Positions 35,038 through 43,167 of a stretch of DNA of 64,000 bases are shown in pieces. The stretch lies in the NCBI GenBank assembly GCA_030837825.1, contig JAUQYB010000104.1, forward strand, positions 1 to 64,000. Direction: 5' to 3'. Position numbers and translations under genes: made by a program. The notes beneath the pieces are model-generated. The model did not search any database. It saw only the letters and a program-made list of their open reading frames with translations, and had not been told where the DNA came from. The first letter of the stretch is position 1. Each line of letters opens with the position of its first letter. Source of the DNA: Albidovulum sp. (GTDB taxonomy: Bacteria > Pseudomonadota > Alphaproteobacteria > Rhodobacterales > Rhodobacteraceae).

Positions 35038-35403
35038 TCAGCGGACGAGGATGCCCGCGGCGAGGAGCGCCGTGTGTGCGGCCGCGATCTCGCCCTCGCT
35101 GGGGGTGCCCGCGAAGACGAGGTCGTGGCGGTTGACGATGGCGGGGCCGCGGACGACGGCGACGGCCGGTGCGTCGCCACCGGACGCATCCGCCTTGCCC
35201 CAGAGCACCGTCACGGCGGTCTCGGTGCCGTCGACGGCGGCCGGGTCGTGGGCGGCGTACTTGCCCGAGGCGGTGATCTTGCCCAGCACCGTTCCGGGCT
35301 CGAGCGTGCCCGCGGCGACAGTGATCGTCTCGCGGGTGTAGTCGCGGAAGGCTTCCCAGACGAGGAAGCCGCCGGGGTGTTTGCCTTCGACCAGCGTGGT
35401 CAT
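35038..35403 (-). CDS. Head decoration protein (lambda gpD-like)
   Basis: 121 residues, beta-rich, with ITVAAGTLEPGTVLGKIT near the middle, the family's conserved strand-turn. It sits between the prohead protease and the major capsid gene, as in lambda. It trimerises on the expanded capsid to stabilise it. Confidence 0.85.
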   Translation of the reverse strand: MTTLVEGKHPGGFLVWEAFRDYTRETITVAAGTLEPGTVLGKITASGKYAAHDPAAVDGTETAVTVLWGKADASGGDAPAVAVVRGPAIVNRHDLVFAGTPSEGEIAAAHTALLAAGILVR

Positions 35404-35407
35404 GGTG

Positions 35408-36433
35408 TCATCCTTTCAGCTTGAAGGTGCGGGCGACGATCTCGCCCCAGGGGCGCGCGGCCGAGGACCGGCCGGGCTGCGAGTGATGTGGCGCGATCTC
35501 GGGCTCGGCCTCGGCCTTGGCAGCAAGGAGCGCAGCGCGCACCTCGTCGAGGCTCGCGTCCTCTTCGAGGAAGCGGCCGGCCATCTGCGGATGGCCCGCG
35601 AGGCGGCAGAGATCGACCACGGCGCGGGCATGCCCGATGGCCTGCGCGCGGATCGCGGCGGGATCGGGCGGCGCGCCGCTCGGCGGCGGGGTTTCGGCGG
35701 GCGGCTGCGGGGCATTGGAGGCGGCCGCCGGCTCGTCCTCGGCGTCCGCGACCTTGTCACCTTCGGTGGCGTCGTCGGTATCCTCGTTCGCTTCGACCTC
35801 GGCGCCATCGGCCGCGTCGTCTGTCTCCGGCTCAACCTCGACCGCTTCGACCAGCACCGGCGGCGCGTTGCAGAAGCGGCCGATGTCGAAGCGCGCGGCG
35901 ATCCGGACGGGCTCGATCAGCCGGTCGGCAAAGCCCTGCGCCACAGCGTCGGCGGCGTCGAACCAGGTCTCGGACGCCATGAGCGCGGATACCTCGCCGG
36001 GCGTCCGGCCGGATTTCGCGGCATAGCCCGCGACGAGGCTGCCCTTCACCTTGTCGAGCGCCTCGGCCATGGCGCGCATGTCCTCGGCCGTGCCCATCAC
36101 GAGACCGGCGGGGTCGTGGATCATCAGGAAGGCGTTCTCGGGCATGACGATCTCGTCGCCCGCCATGGCAATGTAGGAGGCAGCCGAGGCGGCGATGCCG
36201 TCGATCCAGACCGTGACCGGGCCCTCGTGGCGCTTCAGCGCGTTGTGGATCGCCACCGCATCGAAGACCGATCCGCCGGGGCTGTTCAGCCGCAGATCGA
36301 CGGGCGTGCCGTCGGGCAGCGCGCCGAGTTCGGCGAGAAAGCCCTTCGCGGAGACCCCGTAGGCGCCGATCTCGTCATAGATCGCCACTTCCGCGCCGGT
36401 CCCCCGGGCGCGGATCGCATACCAGCTTGCCAT
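35408..36433 (-). CDS. ClpP-like prohead protease with scaffold-like C-terminus
   Basis: 341 residues. The N-terminal 190 form a ClpP/SppA-type serine protease: NSPGGSVFDA, then GIAASAASYIAM with the nucleophilic serine, and MIHDPAG with the histidine. The C-terminal part is acidic and low-complexity (Asp/Glu/Ala/Pro-rich), then helical, as expected for the scaffold portion (lambda C/Nu3). The ATG at 36433 is chosen because upstream codons overlap the portal gene and look non-coding. Confidence 0.88.
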   Translation of the reverse strand: MASWYAIRARGTGAEVAIYDEIGAYGVSAKGFLAELGALPDGTPVDLRLNSPGGSVFDAVAIHNALKRHEGPVTVWIDGIAASAASYIAMAGDEIVMPENAFLMIHDPAGLVMGTAEDMRAMAEALDKVKGSLVAGYAAKSGRTPGEVSALMASETWFDAADAVAQGFADRLIEPVRIAARFDIGRFCNAPPVLVEAVEVEPETDDAADGAEVEANEDTDDATEGDKVADAEDEPAAASNAPQPPAETPPPSGAPPDPAAIRAQAIGHARAVVDLCRLAGHPQMAGRFLEEDASLDEVRAALLAAKAEAEPEIAPHHSQPGRSSAARPWGEIVARTFKLKG

Positions 36434-36437
36434 GTCG

Positions 36438-38015
36438 TCACTCCTGTTCGGTGGCCGGATCGGTCGCCGCGGCGCCGTCGTCCGTATCGTTGCCGGCGCC
36501 ATTGCCGGGCTCGGCCCGGGTCGCCGGTGTCGCGCGGGCGCCCTGCGTCTCGCCGGGGCTGGTGCGGTAGCGCAGGCCGAGCCCAGTCGCGCGCGCGGCG
36601 TCGGCCGCGTTCTCGCGGTCCACTTCCTCGATGTCGTAGCCGGTGGCCTCGACCACCTTGCGCCGCGAGGTGATACCGGCCTCCATCGCCAGCACCTGCG
36701 CCTGGATGTCCTTCAGCGGATCGACCCAGTCCCAGCGCGGCGGGATCCACTGCACCGGCCGCACTTCTGCCGGATCGGCGTCGAGCGCGCCCGAGAGCAC
36801 CGCCGTCTCCAGCCATCGCCGCCAGACCGCGCGGCAGAGCTGGTGCACGATCACGCCATGCTGCAGCTGGCCGATGCGGCGGCGGAACTCGACAAGCTCG
36901 GCCCTGAGGCTCGAGTAGTTCGCCTGCCGGACATCGCCGGTGACGAGGTGATAGGGCAGCCCCAGCGAGGCGGCGACCGAGAGCAGCGTCCGGTACTGGA
37001 ACGCCTCGTAGCCGCCGCCGACATCCGCCGGCGACGAGAACTTCACGTCCTCGCCGGGCAGCAGCACCTGCATCGTGCCGGGCTCGAGGCTTGCGATGGC
37101 CGCGCCATCCAGATCCGCCTCCGCCTCGCCCAGCATCGGCTCCTCCGGCGCGGTCTTGGTGATGAAGCCGGCGAACATCGCCGCGGTCTTCTTCCGGTCC
37201 AGCTCGGCGTCGTCATACTGATCGAGCAGGAACAGCCGCACCATGGCCGGCGCGATATGCGGCAGCCCCCGGATCTGGCCCGCGTCGATGGGGCGATAGA
37301 TGTGCAGCACGTCCGTCGCGGGCACGCGCACGGTCTCCGGGATCGCCATGCCCATGACCGGGCCGCCCTGATCGGTGCTGTCGCCCGGATGGCGCCGGCG
37401 GAAGTGATAGGCCACGCGCCGGCCGATCGCGTCGAACTCAATCCCGCAGCGGATGCGGTTGCCGTTGGCCGCCGTCTCCGTCTTCTCGAAGGGCAGCATC
37501 TCGGACTGGAGAAGCTGCAGCTGCAGCGGCACCAGCAACCCGTCCTCGGCCCGGCGCGGGCGCAGCCGGACGAAGCACTCGCCGGCGACGAACATCTCCC
37601 GCGCCACCATGGCCTGCAGGCCGTAGAAGTCGGTCAGACCGTCGGCGTCGGCCTCGTCGGTCCAGGCGAGCCAGAGCTGCTGCACCCGGTCGCGGAGATC
37701 CGCGTCTCCGATGAGCGACGAGGGCTTGATCCCGTCGCCGACAAGGTTCGCCGCGAAGGCCTCGCAGGCGTTGGCGGCATAGCCGTTGGTTACCACCAGC
37801 TCACGCGAGCGCGCCAGCAGCCGTGGGCCACCGGAGGCGACCAGCGCATTGATGTTTTCGAGCGGCGGGTTCCAGCCGCGCAGCCGGCGCTTCGCCATGG
37901 CGCCTTCGAGACGGGCGCGCAGTCCGGAGGGACCGTGGCTCCGGGGGAGCCGCGTAAGCCCGGAGGACGCGGGGCCGCTGGGACCGCGGCGGCGGAAGCG
38001 GTCGAAGAGGCCCAT
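36438..38015 (-). CDS. Portal protein (lambda gpB family)
   Basis: 525 residues. Features of the lambda portal family: NALVASGGPRLLARSRELVVTN early, then WLAWTDEADADG and the VTGDVRQANYSSLR block with its conserved NYSS. The C-terminus is a disordered acidic tail. It forms the dodecameric DNA gate of the capsid. Located between the gpW-like and protease genes. Confidence 0.92.
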   Translation of the reverse strand: MGLFDRFRRRGPSGPASSGLTRLPRSHGPSGLRARLEGAMAKRRLRGWNPPLENINALVASGGPRLLARSRELVVTNGYAANACEAFAANLVGDGIKPSSLIGDADLRDRVQQLWLAWTDEADADGLTDFYGLQAMVAREMFVAGECFVRLRPRRAEDGLLVPLQLQLLQSEMLPFEKTETAANGNRIRCGIEFDAIGRRVAYHFRRRHPGDSTDQGGPVMGMAIPETVRVPATDVLHIYRPIDAGQIRGLPHIAPAMVRLFLLDQYDDAELDRKKTAAMFAGFITKTAPEEPMLGEAEADLDGAAIASLEPGTMQVLLPGEDVKFSSPADVGGGYEAFQYRTLLSVAASLGLPYHLVTGDVRQANYSSLRAELVEFRRRIGQLQHGVIVHQLCRAVWRRWLETAVLSGALDADPAEVRPVQWIPPRWDWVDPLKDIQAQVLAMEAGITSRRKVVEATGYDIEEVDRENAADAARATGLGLRYRTSPGETQGARATPATRAEPGNGAGNDTDDGAAATDPATEQE

Positions 38016-38018
38016 CGA

Positions 38019-38234
38019 TCAGAGCCCCTTCACCGTCGTCACGCGGACCTGCCGGACGATCCGACGCCCCTCGGCCGCGGGGATCTCGCGATCCAGCGCC
38101 TCGACGGCCCGGTCGATCTCGGCGACGCTGCGGTAGTCCACGGTCTTGCCGTCATAGCTGACCCGCGCCACGCCCGAGGACCGCTGCGCGGTCAGCGCGT
38201 CGCGGCGGGCGCGGAGCTCTGCGGCCGTGGCCAT
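38019..38234 (-). CDS. gpW-like head-tail joining protein
   Basis: 71 residues with the pattern of small gpW-type proteins: an N-terminal helix (LRARRDALTAQRSSGV), a strand pair (VSYDGKTVDYRS) and a second helix. It lies between terminase and portal as in lambda. Confidence 0.8.
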   Translation of the reverse strand: MATAAELRARRDALTAQRSSGVARVSYDGKTVDYRSVAEIDRAVEALDREIPAAEGRRIVRQVRVTTVKGL

Positions 38235-38238
38235 TGGG

Positions 38239-40233
38239 TCACCTCATGTAGCTCGAGCGCACCGTGCGTCGGCGCGGCGTCGTTCGGGTTGGGGCGGATG
38301 GCGCCGTCGCTGGACCGGGCTCAGACCCGTCCTGCTTCGCCACCCCGAGCTGCGCTTCCAGATCGGCCCACCGCGCCTCGGGCCAGCGATCCGCCCCGAG
38401 GATCCACGCGGCCGCGCGGGCATAGACGCGCGTATCCAGCGCCTCGTTGCGTTCGCGCATCTTCTGCCATTCGAGCCGCGCGAAGCCACGCCTGGTCCGG
38501 ACCGTCACCAGCTGCTCGGCGGTCAGCTGCTTCAGCCATTCACCGTCCGCCCAGTCTGGCAGGTGGATCGTCCCGGGCGGGCACAGTGCGCCCACCGCCT
38601 GTTCCTCCCGCGTCGGCCGGTCCTGCCGCAGGAAGCGATAGGTCTCGGCCTTGAAGGTCGAGGTGGCCACGGTCCAGAGCCGGGCGCCGCGCCGCAGCCG
38701 CTTGCCCGCGACGGTGGCGTCGACATAGGTCGGCCCGGTCACCGGGCTCGTCCGCGTGAACCCCTCGACGCCCTTCACCGGCGCGACTTGCGCGAACCCC
38801 ACCTGGCGCGACCAGGCATAGACCGCGCTGGTCTCGTAGCCCGTGTCGATCGCGAGCCGGGCCATCGCCATCGGCTGACCCGAGGCATGCGTCCATGTCC
38901 GCCCGAGCAGCTCCGTCAGTTGCTGCCAGCAGGCCGGATCGCCGGGGCCGCCCTCGAGTACGAGGTGGTCGACGAGCCAGCTTTCCAGACCACGGCCCCA
39001 GGCCCAGACGTCTACCTCGATCCGGTCCTTCTGGACGTCGGCGCCCGCGGTCAGGAAGAGCCCGCGCTCGGGCACCGTTCCCGCCGGCCATGCCTCGCGC
39101 CGGTCCGCCAGCCGTTGCCAGTCGGGCGACTCGCCGGTTTCCATCCAGGTCTCGCCAAGTATGGTGTTCCGGAACGCCCGCATCGCCTCGTCGCTGCCCC
39201 GTGCCGCCTCATGCGCCCGCGCGATCCGCTGCCAGCTGAGCCACCCCACTGGCGAGTAGAGCGCCGAGAGGTGGTAGCCGACCGTCGCCGGATCGGTGGT
39301 CGTTGCCGTTGCGCGCCATTCGCCGCGCTCGAGCATCCGCGTCTTGTGGTGCTCCGCGATGGGCCGCTCGCAGCCCTCGCAGTGATATTCCGCCGTCTCG
39401 GGGCGGCCTTTCTGCCAGCGCAGTCGGTCGAACTTCAGCCACTGCATTGCGCCGCAATGCGGGCACGGCACGAAGAACCGCCGCTGGTCGCTGGCCTCGT
39501 ACTCGCGCTCGATGCGCGACAGCCCCCGGATGGTGGGCGTCGAGACCAGCAGCACCTTGCGCCGGTGGGCGAAGGTCAGCGAGCGCGCCTCGGCCAGCGT
39601 GACCGGGTCGCCTTCCTCGTCGGCCGAGGCTGGATAAGCATCGACCTCGTCGAGGAAGATGTAGCGCGCCGGGGTCGATCGAAGCCCCACCGCCGAGTTC
39701 GCCCCGGTCATGATCAGGATGCCGCCCGCGAACTCCTTCGACAGCATCGTGTTGCCCGCATCGCGGGATCGCGCCGGCTTCACCCTCTCCCGCAGATCGG
39801 GGCTCTCGTCGATCAGCGGGTCGATCCGCTGGCGCGAGTTGCGTTTCGCCAGCTCCACCGTCGGCTGGACCGCGAGCATCGGCCCCGGCGCCTGATGGAT
39901 GATGAAGCCGATCCAGTTATTGCCGGCCTCGGTCGCACCGACCTGCGCGGCCTTCATGAACACGATCCGCTGCGTGGGATCGCCGGGCGAGAGCCGGTCC
40001 ATGATCTCGCGCATGTAGGGCGTGCGCGCGGTCCGGTACTGCCCGGGTTCGGCCGACGCGCGCGAGGCGAGTTTCCGGTGGCGGTCGGCCCAACTCGAGA
40101 CGGTCAGGTCCGGGTCGGGGCGCAGGCCCCGCGACCAGGCGCGGAGCAGCGCGGCGGCGCCGTCGAACCCGACGAGATCGTCAGGCAAGCCCGGGTCGGA
40201 TCTCCGCGAGGCTGTCGAGCTGGGCGCGGACAT
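38239..40233 (-). CDS. Terminase large subunit, GpA family
   Basis: 664 residues. Walker-type motif FMKAAQVGATEAGNNW near residue 95, Walker B YIFLDEVDAYP near 190, a zinc-binding CPHC...C-x2-C segment, and acidic nuclease motifs in the C-terminal half. It is the packaging ATPase and nuclease that cuts and translocates DNA into the prohead. The start overlaps the small subunit gene by 53 bp; a slightly later start is possible. Confidence 0.92.
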   Translation of the reverse strand: MSAPSSTASRRSDPGLPDDLVGFDGAAALLRAWSRGLRPDPDLTVSSWADRHRKLASRASAEPGQYRTARTPYMREIMDRLSPGDPTQRIVFMKAAQVGATEAGNNWIGFIIHQAPGPMLAVQPTVELAKRNSRQRIDPLIDESPDLRERVKPARSRDAGNTMLSKEFAGGILIMTGANSAVGLRSTPARYIFLDEVDAYPASADEEGDPVTLAEARSLTFAHRRKVLLVSTPTIRGLSRIEREYEASDQRRFFVPCPHCGAMQWLKFDRLRWQKGRPETAEYHCEGCERPIAEHHKTRMLERGEWRATATTTDPATVGYHLSALYSPVGWLSWQRIARAHEAARGSDEAMRAFRNTILGETWMETGESPDWQRLADRREAWPAGTVPERGLFLTAGADVQKDRIEVDVWAWGRGLESWLVDHLVLEGGPGDPACWQQLTELLGRTWTHASGQPMAMARLAIDTGYETSAVYAWSRQVGFAQVAPVKGVEGFTRTSPVTGPTYVDATVAGKRLRRGARLWTVATSTFKAETYRFLRQDRPTREEQAVGALCPPGTIHLPDWADGEWLKQLTAEQLVTVRTRRGFARLEWQKMRERNEALDTRVYARAAAWILGADRWPEARWADLEAQLGVAKQDGSEPGPATAPSAPTRTTPRRRTVRSSYMR

Positions 40234-40765
40234 GGGCCTCCAGAACCTTCTGCATCAGCGCCGCCTCCACCTCGCACGCGTCCCCAAGCGCCGCGGTGAG
40301 TTCCGAGGCCATCAGCGCAGCAACCCGCGCCGGCCAGGTCACCCAAGCGTCGCGCTCGTCGCGCGCGAGCCGGAACATCAGCGTCTCCGCCCGGGCGCGG
40401 TCGACCAGCTCCCCCTTCAGCTTCTGGAGCCGGATGCGACGCTCCTGCGCCTTTAGCACCTCGTTCGCGGTCTTGGCCTGCAGGAACGTAGTGCCGCCGC
40501 CGACGGCTGGCGCAGAAAGCCCCTGTTCCCGCAGCACGTCGCTCACGGCGGCGACAGCGGCTTCCGGGACGGGCTTCAGCTTCGGCGCCGGCGCTTTCCT
40601 GGTCTTCGATGGGTCCGTCGTCTCGGCCCGCCGCTTGTCGGATGCGACAGCGTCGATGCTGCCATCCTCGTGCAGGACGAGCCGCCGCGCCGTCTTCGCC
40701 TTCTGGATCGCGCCGCGTGACAGCCCGACATGGGCGGCGTACTGGCGCTCGCTCATGCCCTGCAT
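40181..40765 (-). CDS. Terminase small subunit
   Basis: 194 residues. The N-terminal HTH (SERQYAAHVGLSRGAIQKAK) recognises the packaging site, and the C-terminal helices (from about 100) form the oligomer and large-subunit contact. Its location directly before the large terminase supports the call. It is the first gene of the late operon, divergent from the cargo pair at 40877. Confidence 0.82.
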   Translation of the reverse strand: MQGMSERQYAAHVGLSRGAIQKAKTARRLVLHEDGSIDAVASDKRRAETTDPSKTRKAPAPKLKPVPEAAVAAVSDVLREQGLSAPAVGGGTTFLQAKTANEVLKAQERRIRLQKLKGELVDRARAETLMFRLARDERDAWVTWPARVAALMASELTAALGDACEVEAALMQKVLEAHVRAQLDSLAEIRPGLA

Positions 40766-40798
40766 CGACAGCTCCGATTATCATTCAAGATCATGTGG

Positions 40799-40813
40799 TT
40801 ATCGAGTTGATAA
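40799..40813. promoter_or_regulatory. Operator-like inverted repeat between divergent genes
   Basis: TTATC-GAGTT-GATAA is a perfect 5-bp inverted repeat in the AT-rich 111-bp space between the terminase operon and the plus-strand pair. It is plausible as a repressor or activator site for late or cargo transcription. Confidence 0.3.
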
Positions 40814-40876
40814 GCCTCCGAGACAGAGCGAACGTCCATCCCACAAGGACGATGCAACTCACCCGGAGCCACCACG

Positions 40877-41149
40877 ATGACCACGCGCCTGAACCCGATC
40901 ACCACCCCGCGCCACGAACTCCGCGCCGACAAGGCCCGGCACAACAAGGAAGCTGCGCTCGCCGCCTTCATCGGAAAGAAGGCCGAGATCGACGAGATGC
41001 TCACGCGCCTGCAGGCGCTGAGTGAAGACCACTTCAACGCCCACCCCGACGAAGTGAACTGGGGCCATGTCGGCACCCTCGAACACTACGCAAGCCTCCT
41101 GAAGCGCATCACCGACAGCGCCTTCGGCGAGGGCGAGCACGCCCGCTGA
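40877..41149 (+). CDS. Small helical phage protein, unknown function
   Basis: 90 residues, almost all helical (NKEAALAAFIGKKAEIDEMLTRL cut in two parts around AFIGKKAEID). No membrane segment or catalytic motif. It forms a plus-strand pair with the DUF3489 gene 95 bp downstream. I do not recognise its family. Confidence 0.6.
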   Translation: MTTRLNPITTPRHELRADKARHNKEAALAAFIGKKAEIDEMLTRLQALSEDHFNAHPDEVNWGHVGTLEHYASLLKRITDSAFGEGEHAR

Positions 41150-41244
41150 CCTCCGGCACTGCCGGAACTCCTGCCGCGCCCCCTGCGCGGCTCGGGGTCG
41201 TAGGAGGGTCGCGACGGTCGCGGCCCCGAAACCGGAGACCCCAG

Positions 41245-41829
41245 ATGACCAAGCTTTCCGACACGCAAGCCGTGATCCTCAGCGCCGCCGCGCAGCGTGA
41301 GGACCGCAACGTCCTGCCGCTCCCCGGCTCCCTTCGCGGCGGCGCGGCTGCCAAGGTGGTCGGCGCGCTCCTTACCCGCGGGCTGATCGCCGAAACCACG
41401 ACCGACAGCCAGACCAAGGCCGACGCCGCGCTCAACCGCATCTGGCGCAACGACGAGGACGGGCGGGCCATCCTCCTGCACATCACCGACGCAGGCCTCG
41501 CCGCCATCGGCATCGAGCCGGAGGACGGCGACAGCGCGCCCACGGGCGCCGACGCGGCGCCGAGCGCAAAGCCCCCGCAGGACGCTCCCACAGAGGCCGT
41601 CCCCGCGCCTAAGGCGCACACGCCGCGCACGGGCACGAAGCAGGCCAAGCTGATAGAGATGCTCCGCGCCGAGGGCGGAGCGACCATCAACGAGATCGTC
41701 GCCGCCACGGGCTGGCAGCCGCACACGGTCCGCGGGGCATTCGCCGGCGCGCTGAAGAAGAAGCTCGGGCTCGAAGTGACCTCCGAAAAGGTTGAGGGCC
41801 GCGGGCGGGTCTACCGCTTGGAGGCCTGA
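41245..41829 (+). CDS. DUF3489 domain protein, putative DNA-binding regulator
   Basis: 194 residues. Two winged-helix-like parts are joined by a Pro/Ala-rich linker (about 95-125). The C-terminal 65 residues (LIEMLRAEGGATINEIV, TGWQPHTVRGAF) are the DUF3489 signature, common in alphaproteobacterial mobile elements. The leader at 41150-41244 holds several GC hairpins. It is probably a regulator; the target is unknown. The 3' end overlaps the convergent DUF7220 gene by 19 bp. Confidence 0.75.
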   Translation: MTKLSDTQAVILSAAAQREDRNVLPLPGSLRGGAAAKVVGALLTRGLIAETTTDSQTKADAALNRIWRNDEDGRAILLHITDAGLAAIGIEPEDGDSAPTGADAAPSAKPPQDAPTEAVPAPKAHTPRTGTKQAKLIEMLRAEGGATINEIVAATGWQPHTVRGAFAGALKKKLGLEVTSEKVEGRGRVYRLEA

Positions 41830-42131
41830 TCTCGTCTGATCGCAGGACCGAAATCGCGCCGATAAGGCAGTCGACGACGAACATGGCCGCCGCTCGCATC
41901 GAGCGGCGGTCTTGTCGTTCTGACCCGGATCGCCTCAAAGAGCCGCCGCAAGGCGAAGGACCGCGCGATGCTCACCACCGTGAACACCGCCCCCATCTTG
42001 AGGTTCTGCGCCAGCGTCGTGTGCAGCCCGAAGACCGGGAAGAGCAGGATCTGCGTCACGACCGCGACGCCATAGCCCACCGCCACGTTGGCGACGGCCT
42101 CGACCAGCGACATGGCCCGGCTCTGCTTCAT
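41811..42131 (-). CDS. DUF7220-like small membrane protein
   Basis: 106 residues. The N-terminus MSLVEAVANVAVGYGVAV, then TQILLFPVFGL, forms two hydrophobic segments followed by SIARSFALRRLFEAIR, a pattern I associate with the DUF7220 phage family. The C-terminal 40 residues are Arg-rich. The ATG overlaps the stop of the nested gene at 42128-42541 in an ATGA junction. Function unknown. Confidence 0.7.
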   Translation of the reverse strand: MKQSRAMSLVEAVANVAVGYGVAVVTQILLFPVFGLHTTLAQNLKMGAVFTVVSIARSFALRRLFEAIRVRTTRPPLDASGGHVRRRLPYRRDFGPAIRRDQASKR

Positions 42132-42541
42132 TGCGCCCCCTCATCCATCGGCCAGCAGTTCAGCTGCGAGAGTTCGGAGCGCATGCGCCGCGACCAGCGG
42201 GACCACTCCGTTGCCACAGAGCCGAAGCCGGTCCACCCGGTGGGCCAGCCCATCAGCGCCTCGACGAACAGCGGGTTCAAGGTTCGGCGCGGATCGGAGG
42301 TATCGCTCCCAGCCATCGGCGTCACCAGGACCTGGCGGCCAAGCAGCCCGTTCACCGGCGTGTTCGCGAGGCTCGTCGCCCCGTCCTTGTGATCCCGCGC
42401 CGTCGGCGTCATCCACATTCGCGTCGCATCGCAGAGCGTCGTCCCGTCGTTGCGCGGGCGCGCCGTCTCGCTGCGATTGCTGGTCCGGTTCCGCGTCCCC
42501 TTGCTGTCGTCGGCCAGCGGCGTCGGCCAGAGGCGCATCAT
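42128..42541 (-). CDS. Out-of-frame gene nested in the cytosine methyltransferase gene
   Basis: 137 residues from ATG 42541 (or 42538), almost wholly inside the methyltransferase gene in another frame. It carries WPTPLADD, MTPTARDHKDG and LNPLFVEALMGWPTGWTG, blocks that normally form the C-terminal region of phage DNA-cytosine methyltransferases. Its stop overlaps the next gene's ATG (ATGA), which supports real translation. Both frames in this region resemble methyltransferase-family tails, so this may be a separated C-terminal domain or a former fusion. Confidence 0.55.
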   Translation of the reverse strand: MMRLWPTPLADDSKGTRNRTSNRSETARPRNDGTTLCDATRMWMTPTARDHKDGATSLANTPVNGLLGRQVLVTPMAGSDTSDPRRTLNPLFVEALMGWPTGWTGFGSVATEWSRWSRRMRSELSQLNCWPMDEGAQ

Positions 42542-43163
42542 CTCCGTCCGGTTGCCTCCGCTCGAGCGCGTCCCCGAGCAGGCGCGCGGGGTCGGCCAGG
42601 TGGTCGCGCTCGCGGTGGGCGAGGATGAAGAGCCGTTCGCGCCGGTGGGGTGCGCCGACTTCCGCCGCCGTGAAGAGGCCCGCCGCAAGGCGGTAGCCCA
42701 TGCCGACCAGCCCTCCGGCGACTTCGGGGAAGCCGAGGCGGAGATGATGGGCGACGTTCTCGAGGAAGACGAAGGGCGGCTCGACCTCTCCAATGATCCG
42801 AGCAACATGCGGCCAGAGGTGCCGCGGGTCGTCCGCACCCCGACGCTTTCCCGCGACGGAGAACGGCTGACACGGATAGCCCGCAGTGACGATGTCCACC
42901 GCGCCGCGCCACGGACGGCCGTCGAAGGTTGCAACGTCGTCCCAGACAGGCGCCCGATCCAGGGCCGTGTCTTCCATCCGCGCCACGAGGATGGCCGCGG
43001 CGTAGGCGTCCCGCTCGACATGACCCACAGTGCGATATCCGGGGAGTGCGAGGTGCAGCCCGAGGTCGAGCCCGCCGGCGCCGGAGCAGAGCGAGAGGCC
43101 GAACAGGCACACGTCGTCGGCTCCGGCAGGCAGGCCGGAGGAAGCTAGAGCCACGCCATCCAC
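42141..43163 (-). CDS. DNA (cytosine-5) methyltransferase
   Basis: 340 residues. Motif I LCSGAGGLDLG, motif IV GYPCQPFSVAG with the catalytic cysteine, ENV (motif VI), HRRERLF (motif VIII) and a C-terminal GNGVVP (motif X). The variable region between VIII and X is Asp/Arg/Gln-rich and unusual, because the same DNA encodes the nested gene in another frame. Likely role: self-methylation of phage DNA against host restriction. Confidence 0.82.
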   Translation of the reverse strand: MDGVALASSGLPAGADDVCLFGLSLCSGAGGLDLGLHLALPGYRTVGHVERDAYAAAILVARMEDTALDRAPVWDDVATFDGRPWRGAVDIVTAGYPCQPFSVAGKRRGADDPRHLWPHVARIIGEVEPPFVFLENVAHHLRLGFPEVAGGLVGMGYRLAAGLFTAAEVGAPHRRERLFILAHRERDHLADPARLLGDALERRQPDGDDAPLADAAGRRQQGDAEPDQQSQRDGAPAQRRDDALRCDANVDDADGAGSQGRGDEPREHAGERAAWPPGPGDADGWERYLRSAPNLEPAVRRGADGLAHRVDRLRLCGNGVVPLVAAHALRTLAAELLADG

Positions 43164-43167
43164 GTCG

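Noticed and set aside
36432..40299. Two long plus-strand frames opposite portal and terminase
   Set aside because: The minus-strand products are unmistakable lambda-type proteins; the plus frames are compositional artefacts.
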